A program made the position numbers and the translations under genes. DNA of 64,000 bases from Pseudobacillus lumedeiriae (GTDB lineage Bacteria; Bacillota; Bacilli; Bacillales; Domibacillaceae): assembly GCF_044891285.1 (NCBI RefSeq), contig NZ_JAUIYO010000010.1, forward strand, positions 1 through 64,000, in the 5' to 3' direction. Below the pieces are notes generated by a model, which saw only the letters and a list, made by a program, of their open reading frames with translations, had not been told where the DNA came from and made no database searches. Of the stretch, positions 24,773 through 33,666 are shown piece after piece; position 1 is the stretch's first letter; each line of letters starts with the position of its first letter.

Positions 24773-25317
24773 AAAATATGATTTTACTAGAACTATTTAA
24801 AACATTTTTCATGATCGGGCTCATCTCATTCGGGGGAGGTTACGCAACGCTGCCAATCATTGAAGTGGAAGTGACTGCTCATCATTGGATGACCACGAAG
24901 GAATTTACTGACATTATTGCTATTGCCGGCATGTCACCTGGTCCGATTGCGACAAACTGTGCGGTCATTGTCGGGTATCAAACAGCTGGCTTCGCCGGAG
25001 CAGCTGCTTCTACACTCGGGGTTGTATTGCCGTCATTGATCATCATTTTGATCATGGCCGCTTTTTTCTACAAGGCAAACAAGCATCCTATCGTCCAATC
25101 CGCCTTTTATGGTTTGCGCCCAATCGTTGTTGGGCTGATCGTGTATGCAGCAATTAAATTCGCAATAGCCAATGGGTTAATCGGTCCTCTCTCCCTGTAT
25201 TCACTTGGCCTTTTTCTGATTTTTCTCCTCTCCCTGCTGGCATTAACTAGATTCCGAGCGCATCCAGCATTAGTTATCATTCTTTCGGGTATTGCCGGGG
25301 TTCTTCTTTTTACGTAA
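24769..25317 (+). CDS. Chromate transporter family protein, C-type half
   Basis: A 182-residue single CHR-domain protein with GLISFGGGYATLPIIEVEV and GMSPGPIATNCAVIVGYQ. It overlaps the first half by four bases (GTGA), so translation is coupled and a heterodimer with it is expected. An ATG three codons downstream at 24778 is an alternative start. A terminator follows at 25387-25421. Confidence 0.9.
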   Translation: MKNMILLELFKTFFMIGLISFGGGYATLPIIEVEVTAHHWMTTKEFTDIIAIAGMSPGPIATNCAVIVGYQTAGFAGAAASTLGVVLPSLIIILIMAAFFYKANKHPIVQSAFYGLRPIVVGLIVYAAIKFAIANGLIGPLSLYSLGLFLIFLLSLLALTRFRAHPALVIILSGIAGVLLFT

Positions 25318-25386
25318 AGTTTCTCCAATTAGGTACAACGTTAATCCCCCCTCTTGATTATTTCAAATAACCTATCTGCCCATGTG

Positions 25387-25421
25387 AAAGAGCTGTCGGC
25401 CAATGCCCAACAGCTCTTTTT
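25387..25421 (+). terminator. Rho-independent terminator after chromate-transporter pair
   Basis: AAAGAGCTGT (25387-25396) and ACAGCTCTTT (25410-25419) form a 10-bp stem with a 13-base loop, followed by TT. Confidence 0.85.
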
Positions 25422-25499
25422 GTTAACAGCTCTCCGTCTTTTAAAGCAAGCCTTGCTCACAATTGTTTTTTTCATATCCAAGATTCTTTTTAAATTCCC

Positions 25500-25763
25500 T
25501 TATTTCTTGCCTTTCCCTTTTTTCTTGTCTTTTCCTTGCTCTTGCTCTTGTTCTTGCTCTTGTTCTTGCTCTTGTTCTTGCTCTTGTTCTTGTTCTTGCT
25601 CTTGTTCTTGTTCTTGCTCTTGTTCTTGTTCTTGTTCTTGTTCTTGCTCTTGTTCTTGAGCTTGTTCTTGTTCTTGCTCTTGTTCTTGCTCTTGTTCTTG
25701 AGCTTGTTCCTGTTCTTGTGTATTCTGTTCCTTCCCTTTTTTGTGATCTTTCGGCATGTTCAT
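25500..25763 (-). CDS. Gln-Glu dipeptide repeat protein, unknown function
   Basis: An 87-residue protein with no family I recognise. Residues 1-14 are basic and polar (MNMPKDHKKGKEQN). Residues 16-76 are about 30 alternating Gln-Glu pairs, with three Ala substitutions. The end is lysine- and glycine-rich (GKDKKKGKGKK). It has no signal peptide or membrane segment. The composition predicts a disordered or coiled, highly acidic rod with basic ends. A real gene is supported by AAAGGGGGG upstream of the ATG, non-repeat termini that keep the frame, and a long open frame. Other frames across the repeat are also open because of the hexamer, so certainty is moderate. Confidence 0.6.
   Translation of the reverse strand: MNMPKDHKKGKEQNTQEQEQAQEQEQEQEQEQEQAQEQEQEQEQEQEQEQEQEQEQEQEQEQEQEQEQEQEQEQEQGKDKKKGKGKK
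25536..25718. repeat. Hexanucleotide tandem repeat (microsatellite-like)
   Basis: About 183 bp of tandem TTGCTC/TTGTTC units on the plus strand, encoding Glu-Gln on the minus strand. The unit is a multiple of three, so slippage changes protein length but keeps frame. Confidence 0.92.
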
Positions 25764-25879
25764 CCCCCCCTTTCTACTAATTTATGAGGACAGCTGAAAA
25801 GGGAATGGACAAATATCATGCGATTCAAATATTTATAATACATACACTCATTAGCGTAATAAGGAGTATCTCTTTCACT

Positions 25880-27730
25880 TTAGTTGTCTACGATATTGAT
25901 ATTATATTGTTCCATCCATATATTAATTTGGGCAAGATGGGCGATAAGCTGCGGACCAGTCATGAGCTGGCCGAACCACGGAACTTTGAAGGCGGATCCA
26001 CCTGAGTCGATGATGTCTCTCGCTTTTTGTTTTGAGATTAACTCAAGGATTGGAGAGGTCTGATTGTTTATAATGGCAGTTAACATGTTCTTAACGAGTT
26101 GTGTATATCCAGGGTGGTGTGTTTTCGGATAAGGGCTCTTTTTACGATAAAGAACATCATGGGGCAGAAGCCCTTCCAAAGCCCGCCGTAAAATACCTTT
26201 CTCACGGCCATTGAGCATCTTCATTTCCCAAGGTATATTCCAGGCATATTCTACGAGCCGATGATCTGCAAATGGAACACGAACTTCTAAGCCAGCCCCC
26301 ATGCTCATACGGTCTTTCCGCTCGAGGAGTGCCGCCATAAACCAGGTCATATTTAAATAAAACATTTCCCGGCGGCGGGCTTCCAAAGGACTTTCCCCTT
26401 CTAATTGAGGTGTTTCACTGATCGTTTCTTTATATCGCTCCCTTACATATTCCGTTAGATCAAGTTTCTTTTGCCATTGTGGCAGCAGCAGCTGCTGTCT
26501 TTCTTCTTGTGACCTCATCCATGGAAAGCCTTCCATATGCAGAAAGTCTTCCTTGTAGAACCATGGATAGCCTCCAAAAATTTCATCTGCACATTCACCA
26601 GATAAGGCAACTGTAAAATGCTTTTTAATGTTTTCACAAAACCATAATAATGATGAATCTACATCCGCCATTCCCGGCAAATCCCTCATTGCAACGGCTT
26701 CTGTTAAATAATCAGTGAGCTGATCATTTTGAATGACGGCCGAGTGATGGATTGAACTGATGTACTTCTGCATTTTTCTTATCCATAACTCGTCTGCATC
26801 GGGCTGAAAGTCGTTCGCTTTGAAATATTGGCTGTTACGATCATAGTCAATGGAATACGTATGGAGCGGGCCGCGCCCTTCTTTTTTAAAAAATTCGGAA
26901 GCGAGTATACTGATAGCGCTTGAATCTACTCCCCCAGATAGAAACGTACAAACAGGTACATCCGCTGTCAGCTGCCGCTCGATCGCATCTTTTATCAAAA
27001 ATCGTACTTGTTCTACGGTTTCTTCTACTGTTTGATCATGTTTTTTACTTTCTACATTCCAGTATCTCCATACCTTTAATCCATTTCGTTTATAGGTGAG
27101 TGCATGAGCCGGGCGCAATTCTTTTATTCCTCTAAATACCCCGTTTCCTGGAGTACGGGACGGGCCTAACCCGAATACTTCCTGCAATCCTTCCCATCCT
27201 ACTTCTGCTTTCACATTCGGGTGAGCTAAAATCGCTTTTAGCTCAGAACCAAATAAAAATGACCCACTTTCTTCCTTATAAAATAACGGCTTAACACCAA
27301 GGCGGTCTCTCGCCATAAAGAGCTGCTCCCGATGATGATCCCAAATGGCAAAAGCAAAAATGCCATTTACATAATCTACACATTTCTCTTTCCACTCCGT
27401 ATAAGCGGTCAATAATACTTCCGTATCGGAATGAGACTGAAAAGTATACCCTTTCTTCAATAGCTCTTTACGAAGTTCTTCTGTGTTGTAAAGCTCGCCA
27501 TTGTACACCATCGTATACGTACGTTCATTAGCTGTTTTTGTCATCGGCTGACTGCCGCCGGCCGGGTCGACAACGACCAGGCGTGTATGACCTAATGAAA
27601 CGTGGTCGGCACTCCATATATTTAAAGCATCCGGGCCGCGTTTCGCCAGTGTACGTGCCATCTTTTCCACAATAACTGCCTGAGTTGTTAAATGTTGATG
27701 CCAATGAATCCATCCTGTTATTCCACACAC
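25880..27730 (-). CDS. asnB: Asparagine synthetase (glutamine-hydrolysing), AsnO-like
   Basis: A 616-residue two-domain enzyme making asparagine from aspartate, ATP and glutamine. The N-terminal Ntn glutaminase domain starts with the nucleophile Cys2 (MCGITGW) and includes YNGELYNTEELR and SDTEVLL. The synthetase domain has the PP-loop FLSGGVDSSAISILAS (about residue 265) and SGECADEIFGGYPWF. Length and sequence resemble the Bacillus AsnO type (about 614 residues), the sporulation-associated member, rather than AsnB or AsnH. The start is GTG at 27730, fixed by the need for Cys at position 2. It lies 64 bp after glnA on the same strand, so glutamine supply and use are neighbours. Confidence 0.93.
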   Translation of the reverse strand: MCGITGWIHWHQHLTTQAVIVEKMARTLAKRGPDALNIWSADHVSLGHTRLVVVDPAGGSQPMTKTANERTYTMVYNGELYNTEELRKELLKKGYTFQSHSDTEVLLTAYTEWKEKCVDYVNGIFAFAIWDHHREQLFMARDRLGVKPLFYKEESGSFLFGSELKAILAHPNVKAEVGWEGLQEVFGLGPSRTPGNGVFRGIKELRPAHALTYKRNGLKVWRYWNVESKKHDQTVEETVEQVRFLIKDAIERQLTADVPVCTFLSGGVDSSAISILASEFFKKEGRGPLHTYSIDYDRNSQYFKANDFQPDADELWIRKMQKYISSIHHSAVIQNDQLTDYLTEAVAMRDLPGMADVDSSLLWFCENIKKHFTVALSGECADEIFGGYPWFYKEDFLHMEGFPWMRSQEERQQLLLPQWQKKLDLTEYVRERYKETISETPQLEGESPLEARRREMFYLNMTWFMAALLERKDRMSMGAGLEVRVPFADHRLVEYAWNIPWEMKMLNGREKGILRRALEGLLPHDVLYRKKSPYPKTHHPGYTQLVKNMLTAIINNQTSPILELISKQKARDIIDSGGSAFKVPWFGQLMTGPQLIAHLAQINIWMEQYNINIVDN

Positions 27731-27794
27731 CCGTTATCACTCTTTCCGATCAAGATTTTCCCTTTCAGCTAGGGTACTTCTAATTAACTGACAC

Positions 27795-29129
27795 CTAATA
27801 TTGTGTCATATAGCGCTCACGTTCCCATGGATGGACTTGTGTACGGAACAAGTTCCATTCGATAGTTTTGGCTTCAACAAAATGTTCACATACATGGCTG
27901 CCTAAAGCCTTAGTCATCACTTCATCCCTTTGAAAATTTTCAAGCGCCTCAGCTAATGTAGCTGGTAAATCAACGATGTTGTTTTCCTCTCTCTCTTTTT
28001 TGGACATGACGTAGATATTTTTATCGACGGTTTTAGGAGGTGTTAACTTATTTTTAATGCCATCTAATCCAGCCGCAAGCTGAACAGCCAGCGCTAAGTA
28101 AGGATTGGCAGAAGGATCAACACTCCGTACCTCTATACGAGTACTTAATCCGCGCGAAGCCGGGATACGGATGAGCGGACTTCTGTTTCTCGCTGACCAG
28201 GCTACATAACATGGAGCTTCATAACCGGGAACTAATCTTTTATATGAATTAACAGTCGGATTCGTGATTGCAGTAAAGTTAGGAGCATGCTTCAAAATAC
28301 CGGCTACAAATTGTCTAGCCATATCACTTAACTCCATATCCCCATGTTGATCATAAAAGACATTTTCACCATTTTTAAATAAAGACAAATTACAATGCAT
28401 CCCTGAACCATTCACTCCAAACAACGGTTTGGGCATAAACGTTGCGTGTAATCCATGCTTACGGGCAATTGTCTTTACAACTAATTTAAACGTTTGAATA
28501 TCGTCACATGCTTTCACAGCATCCTTGTATTTAAAATCAATTTCATGCTGTCCAGGAGCTACTTCATGATGGGAAGCTTCAATTTCAAATCCCATCTCTT
28601 CCAATTCCAGCACAATATCACGGCGGCAGTTTTCTCCAAGATCAGTCGGTGCCAGGTCAAAATAGCCGCCGCTATCATTTAGCTCGAGAGTAGGTGCACC
28701 GTTCTCATCTAATTTAAATAGAAAAAACTCAGGCTCAGGACCGACATTAAAATCTGTAAATCCAAGCTCTTTCATTTCACTGAGAATTCTCTTTAAGTTG
28801 GTACGAGGATCACCTTCAAATGGAGTGCTATCCGGATGATAGATGTCACAAATAAACCTGGCGACTTTTCCTTTTTCAGCTGTCCATGGGAAAATGACGA
28901 ACGAATCCAAATCAGGATAGAGATACATATCGGATTCTTCAATACGAACAAATCCCTCAATAGATGAACCATCAAACATCATCTTGTTATTCAGCGCTTT
29001 CTCCAACTGCGACGAAGGAATTTCAACATTTTTAACGGCTCCCAAAATGTCCGTGAACTGCAATCTGATAAATTTTACGTTTTTTTCCTGTACTACTTGA
29101 AAAATTTTTTCTTTATTCCATTTTCCCAT
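27795..29129 (-). CDS. glnA: Glutamine synthetase, type I
   Basis: A 444-residue GSI-alpha enzyme: glutamate plus ammonia plus ATP to glutamine. The sequence closely follows Bacillus GlnA, including MFDGSSIEGF, PEPEFFLF, the ATP and metal site (GQHEIDFKY, NGSGMHCNLSLF), the glutamate flap with RLVPGYEAPCYVAWS, and the C-terminal HPWERERYMTQY. The flap Glu corresponding to the feedback-inhibition residue is present. It is not accompanied by glnR, which precedes glnA in most Bacillaceae. It is either the moved housekeeping gene or a second copy. No clean TnrA/GlnR box was found upstream. Start ATG has AGGGGAGAGGG. Confidence 0.95.
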   Translation of the reverse strand: MGKWNKEKIFQVVQEKNVKFIRLQFTDILGAVKNVEIPSSQLEKALNNKMMFDGSSIEGFVRIEESDMYLYPDLDSFVIFPWTAEKGKVARFICDIYHPDSTPFEGDPRTNLKRILSEMKELGFTDFNVGPEPEFFLFKLDENGAPTLELNDSGGYFDLAPTDLGENCRRDIVLELEEMGFEIEASHHEVAPGQHEIDFKYKDAVKACDDIQTFKLVVKTIARKHGLHATFMPKPLFGVNGSGMHCNLSLFKNGENVFYDQHGDMELSDMARQFVAGILKHAPNFTAITNPTVNSYKRLVPGYEAPCYVAWSARNRSPLIRIPASRGLSTRIEVRSVDPSANPYLALAVQLAAGLDGIKNKLTPPKTVDKNIYVMSKKEREENNIVDLPATLAEALENFQRDEVMTKALGSHVCEHFVEAKTIEWNLFRTQVHPWERERYMTQY

Positions 29130-29309
29130 TTGCCCTCTCCCCTTAATTCTTACGCAATATGAAAGTTCTTGTCATTTAATGTATGTTTCACTTATTCATT
29201 CGAATAATATATTGTTTGGATGAATTTAATCTATTATTGAGAACAAAAGAATCAAAAATTTTAATAACTAACATGAAACCAGCTTTATTTCTAAAATTAC
29301 TCTCTTAAA

Positions 29310-29352
29310 AACAACAGCCAGTTCACTGATAAGCAGTGAACTGGCTGTTGTT
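29310..29352 (-). terminator. Rho-independent terminator after symporter 2
   Basis: AACAACAGCCAGTTCACTG (29310-29328) and its exact complement (29334-29352) make a 19-bp perfect stem with a five-base loop, followed on the minus strand by a T-run. Confidence 0.92.
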
Positions 29353-29361
29353 AACAATACA

Positions 29362-30942
29362 TTACACAATCTGATCTTGATGTTGCAGTTCCGTCACAGG
29401 GTCTTCTTTTTTCGTAAGCAAACTCACAACAACAAAAACAATCGCCGAAAGCGGAAGGGCATAAAATAATGGATCAACGTGTGTCATTGGATAAGCAAGG
29501 AGTGTATTTTTTCCAAACAATGCCTTGGATAACCCAAGAACCGCTGCTTCTTTTTCATGCAAAAACATAAACCCTAAAATACTGATGGTAAAACCGACCA
29601 TCATGCTCGCCTTGGCACCGGCTCTCGTAGATTTTTCCCAGAAGAAAGCTCCGATCATAACCGGCAAAAATCCAGCTGCACATATCCCAAACCAGAAAGC
29701 GGTTGCCTGGGCAATGACGCCGCCCGGCAAAATATAAGACAGGGCAACAGCCGCAGTGATACCGAACAGCACTCCAATCCGGGAGGCGTCCATTCCTAAC
29801 AAGGAGTTGATGCCGAAACTTTTCAAAATATCTTGTCCGAAAGCAGATCCTTGAAGATGAATAAGAGAACTGATTGTTGAAATAGCAGCTGACAATAACG
29901 TCAGTGTAAACAAATAAACGAACCATTCCGGCATTAAATGATTGATCAGTGAAGGAATCACAAGGTCCACATTTCCTTTGGCGGCCTCTATAGCCAGCTT
30001 CCCTAATTGATCATGGAAATACAGATTGCTGATTGGACCAAGCATGAAAGCGGCTCCAGTCATAAAGAAGATGAACACGCCGCCGACGATAACAGAGCGA
30101 TACAGTGCCTGATTGTTTTTCACGGTCATAAACCGCATCACGAGCTGCGGCTGTGCAAGCACCCCGATGCCGACCCCCATCACGATCGTACTCACTAATG
30201 TCCACCAGATCGGCGAGCCGAGTTCCGGCATAGATGTCCAGCCGCGGTGACCTTGATCGACTAATGCCTGAGGAACTAGATCTTTCATGGCCGTTAATCC
30301 GGCATGTCCATCGATCACGCCTCCAACTGCCTTGTACCCCATAAATAAAAAGATCGCCATGCCGACAAACATCACAATAGCCGCAAAGGCATCCGTATAC
30401 ATAACCGCCTTAATCCCGCCGCTTAATACATAAAAACCGACGATAATAGCTAGTACGAGGAGAGCAATATTATAGTTCATAGAAAGGGTTTCCTGAAGAA
30501 AACGGCCTCCTCCGACGAGGACAATACTCGTATAGGCCGGCATTAAGACGAAAATAACGATGCCTGAAAATACTGTGATAAATTTTGAATTGTAGCGTTT
30601 ACCGAGCAGCTCAGCAAATGTATACGCTTCCAAATTCTTCGATACTTTTCGAATACGTGTTCCAAAAAAGACGAAGGAAATAAAGACACCAAACACGATA
30701 TTTAAAAAACAAAGCCATAATAATCCAAAACCGTATAATGAAGCTACGCCGCCAAACCCGATTAATGAAGACGTACTAATGAAAGTGGCTCCGTAAGAAA
30801 GTGCCATCACCGTCGGGTTAATATCCCGCCCGCCTACTAAGTAGTCCGCTTCAGACCTCGTCGTTTTATAACCGTAATACGCCAGTGCGGACATAATGCC
30901 TAAATAAATCAAAAGTATAGGAATTAATATCGCCAGGTTCAT
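29362..30942 (-). CDS. Sodium:solute symporter (SSS family), paralogue 2
   Basis: A 526-residue SSS carrier, same length as and very similar to the symporter at 4083-5663 (DYLVGGRDINPTVMALSYGATF, GGIKAVMYTDAFAA, PILIHLQGSAFG-like SSLIHLQGSAFGQDILK). It has about 13 transmembrane segments. It is preceded by its own accessory peptide with a five-base gap and closed by a strong terminator, so it is a two-gene unit with no catabolic partner. The two copies may carry the same class of substrate at different affinity or under different control. Confidence 0.92.
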   Translation of the reverse strand: MNLAILIPILLIYLGIMSALAYYGYKTTRSEADYLVGGRDINPTVMALSYGATFISTSSLIGFGGVASLYGFGLLWLCFLNIVFGVFISFVFFGTRIRKVSKNLEAYTFAELLGKRYNSKFITVFSGIVIFVLMPAYTSIVLVGGGRFLQETLSMNYNIALLVLAIIVGFYVLSGGIKAVMYTDAFAAIVMFVGMAIFLFMGYKAVGGVIDGHAGLTAMKDLVPQALVDQGHRGWTSMPELGSPIWWTLVSTIVMGVGIGVLAQPQLVMRFMTVKNNQALYRSVIVGGVFIFFMTGAAFMLGPISNLYFHDQLGKLAIEAAKGNVDLVIPSLINHLMPEWFVYLFTLTLLSAAISTISSLIHLQGSAFGQDILKSFGINSLLGMDASRIGVLFGITAAVALSYILPGGVIAQATAFWFGICAAGFLPVMIGAFFWEKSTRAGAKASMMVGFTISILGFMFLHEKEAAVLGLSKALFGKNTLLAYPMTHVDPLFYALPLSAIVFVVVSLLTKKEDPVTELQHQDQIV

Positions 30943-30947
30943 TTACA

Positions 30948-31064
30948 TCACTCCTCCTCTTCTCCCCGATTCCACATCATCAACCCGAAAACAACACAAC
31001 CTGCCATTGATAAAATAGTACCTACCCATGCCGCTGCAATGATTGGATCTTCCATACCGAACAT
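30948..31064 (-). CDS. Symporter small accessory protein, paralogue 2 (38 aa)
   Basis: It encodes MFGMEDPIIAAAWVGTIL followed by SMAGCVVFGLMMWNRGEEEE: one hydrophobic helix and an acidic tail. GGGGG lies eight bases before the ATG at 31064. It matches the 40-residue peptide at 5660-5782 at GMED, AW, LSMAGCV, FGL and MWNRG, and precedes the paralogous symporter in the same way. The last codons (GAGGAGGAG) double as the Shine-Dalgarno of the symporter gene. Confidence 0.88.
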   Translation of the reverse strand: MFGMEDPIIAAAWVGTILSMAGCVVFGLMMWNRGEEEE

Positions 31065-31242
31065 AATGAATCCCCCTTATTCACTGTAAATATTATCCTT
31101 ACTCATTCGTTGAAAAATGCTCCTTCTTTTAATTTTTCTGATAATTCCAAATTATCATTCTATTAAATATTATACAATTTTAGGAAAGTAAAGTATATCA
31201 CTTTTTTGTTTTTATTACTTTTTTTGTTATACAAACAAAAAA

Positions 31243-31306
31243 AGCTATCTCGCAATTAAAGTGTCATCCCCCACTTGATGTGAGGACAAACTTTTGTGAG
31301 ATAGCT
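31243..31306 (-). terminator. Stem-loop terminator after the DUF202 gene
   Basis: AGCTATCTCGCAA (31243-31255) and TTGTGAGATAGCT (31294-31306) pair over 13 bp with one G-U; the 38-base loop can itself fold (TGTC/GACA, CAC/GTG). A seven-base T-run follows on the minus strand. Confidence 0.8.
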
Positions 31307-31354
31307 CTTTTATCTGTCTGCTTTACGTTTATTTCATATACATCAGGCTTCTAA

Positions 31355-31726
31355 CTAAGTCTGCAAAACTAGCATAAAATAAGCCCCAAGCATTAAAATA
31401 AGGATACTGACAGTAACGGCTGCAAAGACGATAATCGCTGTAGATGAACGGAAAGTTTCCTCATTGATCTCTTTTCGCTTAATAAAATAACTAAATACTC
31501 CTGTAAAAAGAAAAGCAATTCCGATGATAAGGGAAAACCCCATCATTAATAAAGAGATTGTATCCGTAATGGCACTTACCTGAGCTCCATAGTTTAAGTG
31601 CAGAGTCACTGCTAAAAATCCAATTCCGACGACGGCTATGCCTGTGCGAAGCCAAGCAAGAAATGTTCGCTCATTAGATAGATGCTGCTGAATGTATTGA
31701 GATTCATCTACTTTTTGTTTATCCAT
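31355..31726 (-). CDS. DUF202 (YidH family) membrane protein
   Basis: A 123-residue protein with the DUF202 signature LSNERTFLAWLRTGIAVVGIGF at about residues 16-37, then two further hydrophobic helices (about 55-77 and 97-119). Members are small integral membrane proteins of unknown biochemical role. It appears monocistronic: AGGGGAAAG before the ATG and a terminator after it. Confidence 0.9.
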   Translation of the reverse strand: MDKQKVDESQYIQQHLSNERTFLAWLRTGIAVVGIGFLAVTLHLNYGAQVSAITDTISLLMMGFSLIIGIAFLFTGVFSYFIKRKEINEETFRSSTAIIVFAAVTVSILILMLGAYFMLVLQT

Positions 31727-31833
31727 ACTTTCCCCTCATATCAACAATGCCTTAATCTATTTTATGCAATCAGAATATGAAAGGTTATTGCTTGCAATAC
31801 AAATTAAAAACCGCATGAAGCCTTCAAAAAAGC

Positions 31834-31851
31834 AAGGCAGCCGGCTGCCTT
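31834..31851 (-). terminator. Terminator after the BCCT transporter gene
   Basis: AAGGCAGCCGGCTGCCTT is a perfect palindrome (stem AAGGCAG, loop CCGG) followed on the minus strand by GCTTTTTTG. A weaker TTGGT/ACCAA dyad lies between it and the gene (about 31916-31933). Confidence 0.8.
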
Positions 31852-31958
31852 TTATAAGCGGGTGGTAAATTAGGATACCCCTCTTTCCTTAGCTAGTGAA
31901 GGCCACGGCAGGCAGTTGGTCTTGACTAACCAAGGAGTTCTTTATTTCATTGTGATTC

Positions 31959-33467
31959 TTATGCGGATTTTTTATGCTGCTTGACCTCTTTATTTACGGA
32001 AAGTTCCTGCCGAAACGATTTAATTAGTGCATAGGACATAAAGAGAAGGATGATCGCTAACGGCAAAGCGCTGACAATAATGGCAGCTTGCATTCCAACA
32101 AGACCGCCTGTTGCGAGTAAAACAGACGCAATTGCTGCTAGAATCAGTCCCCAGCTGAGCGTGACAAAAAATGGTGGATTTAAGCTTCCATTTGTCGTCT
32201 GCATCCCGAGAACAAAGGTTGCTGAATCAGCTGATGTCACAAAGAATGTCAAAATAAGGATAACAGAGATAACTGATAACACGTCTCCGAAAGGCATATG
32301 CTCATATACAAAGAATAGAGATGTCTCAAAGCTTTGTTTAGCTACATCCAGGCCTTGTACTAAATCGAAATAAATACCTGTCCCGCCGAATACTCCGAAC
32401 CATAGTGAACAGACAAGCGTTGGAATAATTAATACAGCCATAATAAATTCACGAACGGTGCGCCCTTTAGATACACGAGCGATAAATGTTCCAACGAACG
32501 GTGTCCATGAAATCCACCAAGCCCAGTAAAAAATAGTCCAGTCTTTGACCCATTGATTATTCTCTGGATTAAATGGAGCGAATCTCAGTCCCATGCTAGG
32601 AAGGTTTTGCAAGTACCCGCCAAACGTAGTTGAAAACAATTCCAGCAAATATTGTGTTGGACCAAGGAAAAGAAAAGAGAAGAATAGAATAACAGCAAGC
32701 ACCATATTCGTATTACTTAAATATTTAATTCCTTTTGAGACACCTGTTCCTGCCGAAATGATAAATAGAACAGTTGTTATTGCAATAATAAGGAGTTGAG
32801 TGTTAAAGCTGATAGGCATACCAATTAAATAGTGTAATCCACTGTTGATTTGTGAAGCTCCAAGCCCTAACGACGCGGCTACACCAAATACAGTAGCAAA
32901 TACAGCAATAATGTCCACCGTGTGCCCAATCGGTCCTTTCGCTTTATCACCGATCAGCGGATATAAAGTGGCACTCATCAAACCAGGCATGTTTTTACGG
33001 AATTTGTAGTAAGCTAAAGCAAGCGCTACGACTGCATAAATGGCCCAAGCATGAAACCCCCAGTGCAGATACGTATGTTCTAAGCTTATTTTTGCGGATT
33101 CAATCGATTGAGATGTTCCAAATGGAGGGGTTGTATAATGCGAAACAGGTTCAGAAACTCCGTAAAATAAAAGTCCAATTCCCATTCCCGCGCTAAATAA
33201 CATAGCAAACCACGTTAACGTACTGAACTCAGGCTTATCTTCCGGCTTTCCAAGCTTAATCTTTCCAAAACGGCTAAACGCAACGCATAAAGCAAAAATC
33301 AGAAAGAAAGTAGCGGAAAATTGATAAAACCACCCGAAACGGTCAAGTAAAAAACTTTGTGTAGATGTCATCACCTTAATCAATTGATCAGGAGCAATGA
33401 CACCCCAAGAGACAAATAACACACTGATAACTATTGAAATCCAAAAAATAGACGTTGTTTTCTTCAC
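31959..33467 (-). CDS. BCCT family glycine betaine/choline/carnitine-type transporter
   Basis: A 502-residue carrier with 12 helices. The BCCT signature is present: AMLFSAGMGIGLLFYGVSEPVSHYTTPP in helices 3-4, and WAWWISWTPFVGTFIARVSKGRTVREFI around helix 8, including the tryptophan box that binds the trimethylammonium group. It takes up betaine-like compatible solutes with sodium, so osmoprotection is likely (OpuD/BetL role). The start is GTG with AAGGGGGAAGATC. The gene stands alone with its own terminator. Confidence 0.93.
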   Translation of the reverse strand: MKKTTSIFWISIVISVLFVSWGVIAPDQLIKVMTSTQSFLLDRFGWFYQFSATFFLIFALCVAFSRFGKIKLGKPEDKPEFSTLTWFAMLFSAGMGIGLLFYGVSEPVSHYTTPPFGTSQSIESAKISLEHTYLHWGFHAWAIYAVVALALAYYKFRKNMPGLMSATLYPLIGDKAKGPIGHTVDIIAVFATVFGVAASLGLGASQINSGLHYLIGMPISFNTQLLIIAITTVLFIISAGTGVSKGIKYLSNTNMVLAVILFFSFLFLGPTQYLLELFSTTFGGYLQNLPSMGLRFAPFNPENNQWVKDWTIFYWAWWISWTPFVGTFIARVSKGRTVREFIMAVLIIPTLVCSLWFGVFGGTGIYFDLVQGLDVAKQSFETSLFFVYEHMPFGDVLSVISVILILTFFVTSADSATFVLGMQTTNGSLNPPFFVTLSWGLILAAIASVLLATGGLVGMQAAIIVSALPLAIILLFMSYALIKSFRQELSVNKEVKQHKKSA

Positions 33468-33593
33468 GATCTTCCCCCTTAAACTTCATAGATTACGAAA
33501 GTTTATGCTATTTTATACCCGCTTACTATATAAGTGTAAACATACTTCTACATCTTTTTCAAACGCATGTCGAAAAAACGAACAAAGAAAAAA

Positions 33594-33628
33594 CGCGCTG
33601 AAGCCTGGAGTGATCAAGGTTCAGCGCG
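33594..33628 (-). terminator. Terminator after the 131-residue unknown gene
   Basis: CGCGCTGAA (33594-33602) and TTCAGCGCG (33620-33628) form a 9-bp stem, followed on the minus strand by a TTTTTTC tract. Confidence 0.82.
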
Positions 33629-33666
33629 ATATTATTTTTATATAAATTTTTCTTTGACATTCACTA

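Noticed and set aside
25536..25718. Possible CRISPR array
   Set aside because: The units are six bases and contiguous, with no spacers; it is a microsatellite.
25354..25787. Plus-strand open frames reading Cys-Ser or Leu-rich repeats across the hexamer array
   Set aside because: They arise because the hexamer keeps several frames open. Their ends lack ribosome sites, and the minus-strand frame has a proper Shine-Dalgarno and non-repeat termini.
29130..29300. TnrA/GlnR box upstream of glnA
   Set aside because: The nearest candidate (TGTCA-N7-TATGT) lacks the second conserved half TNACA.
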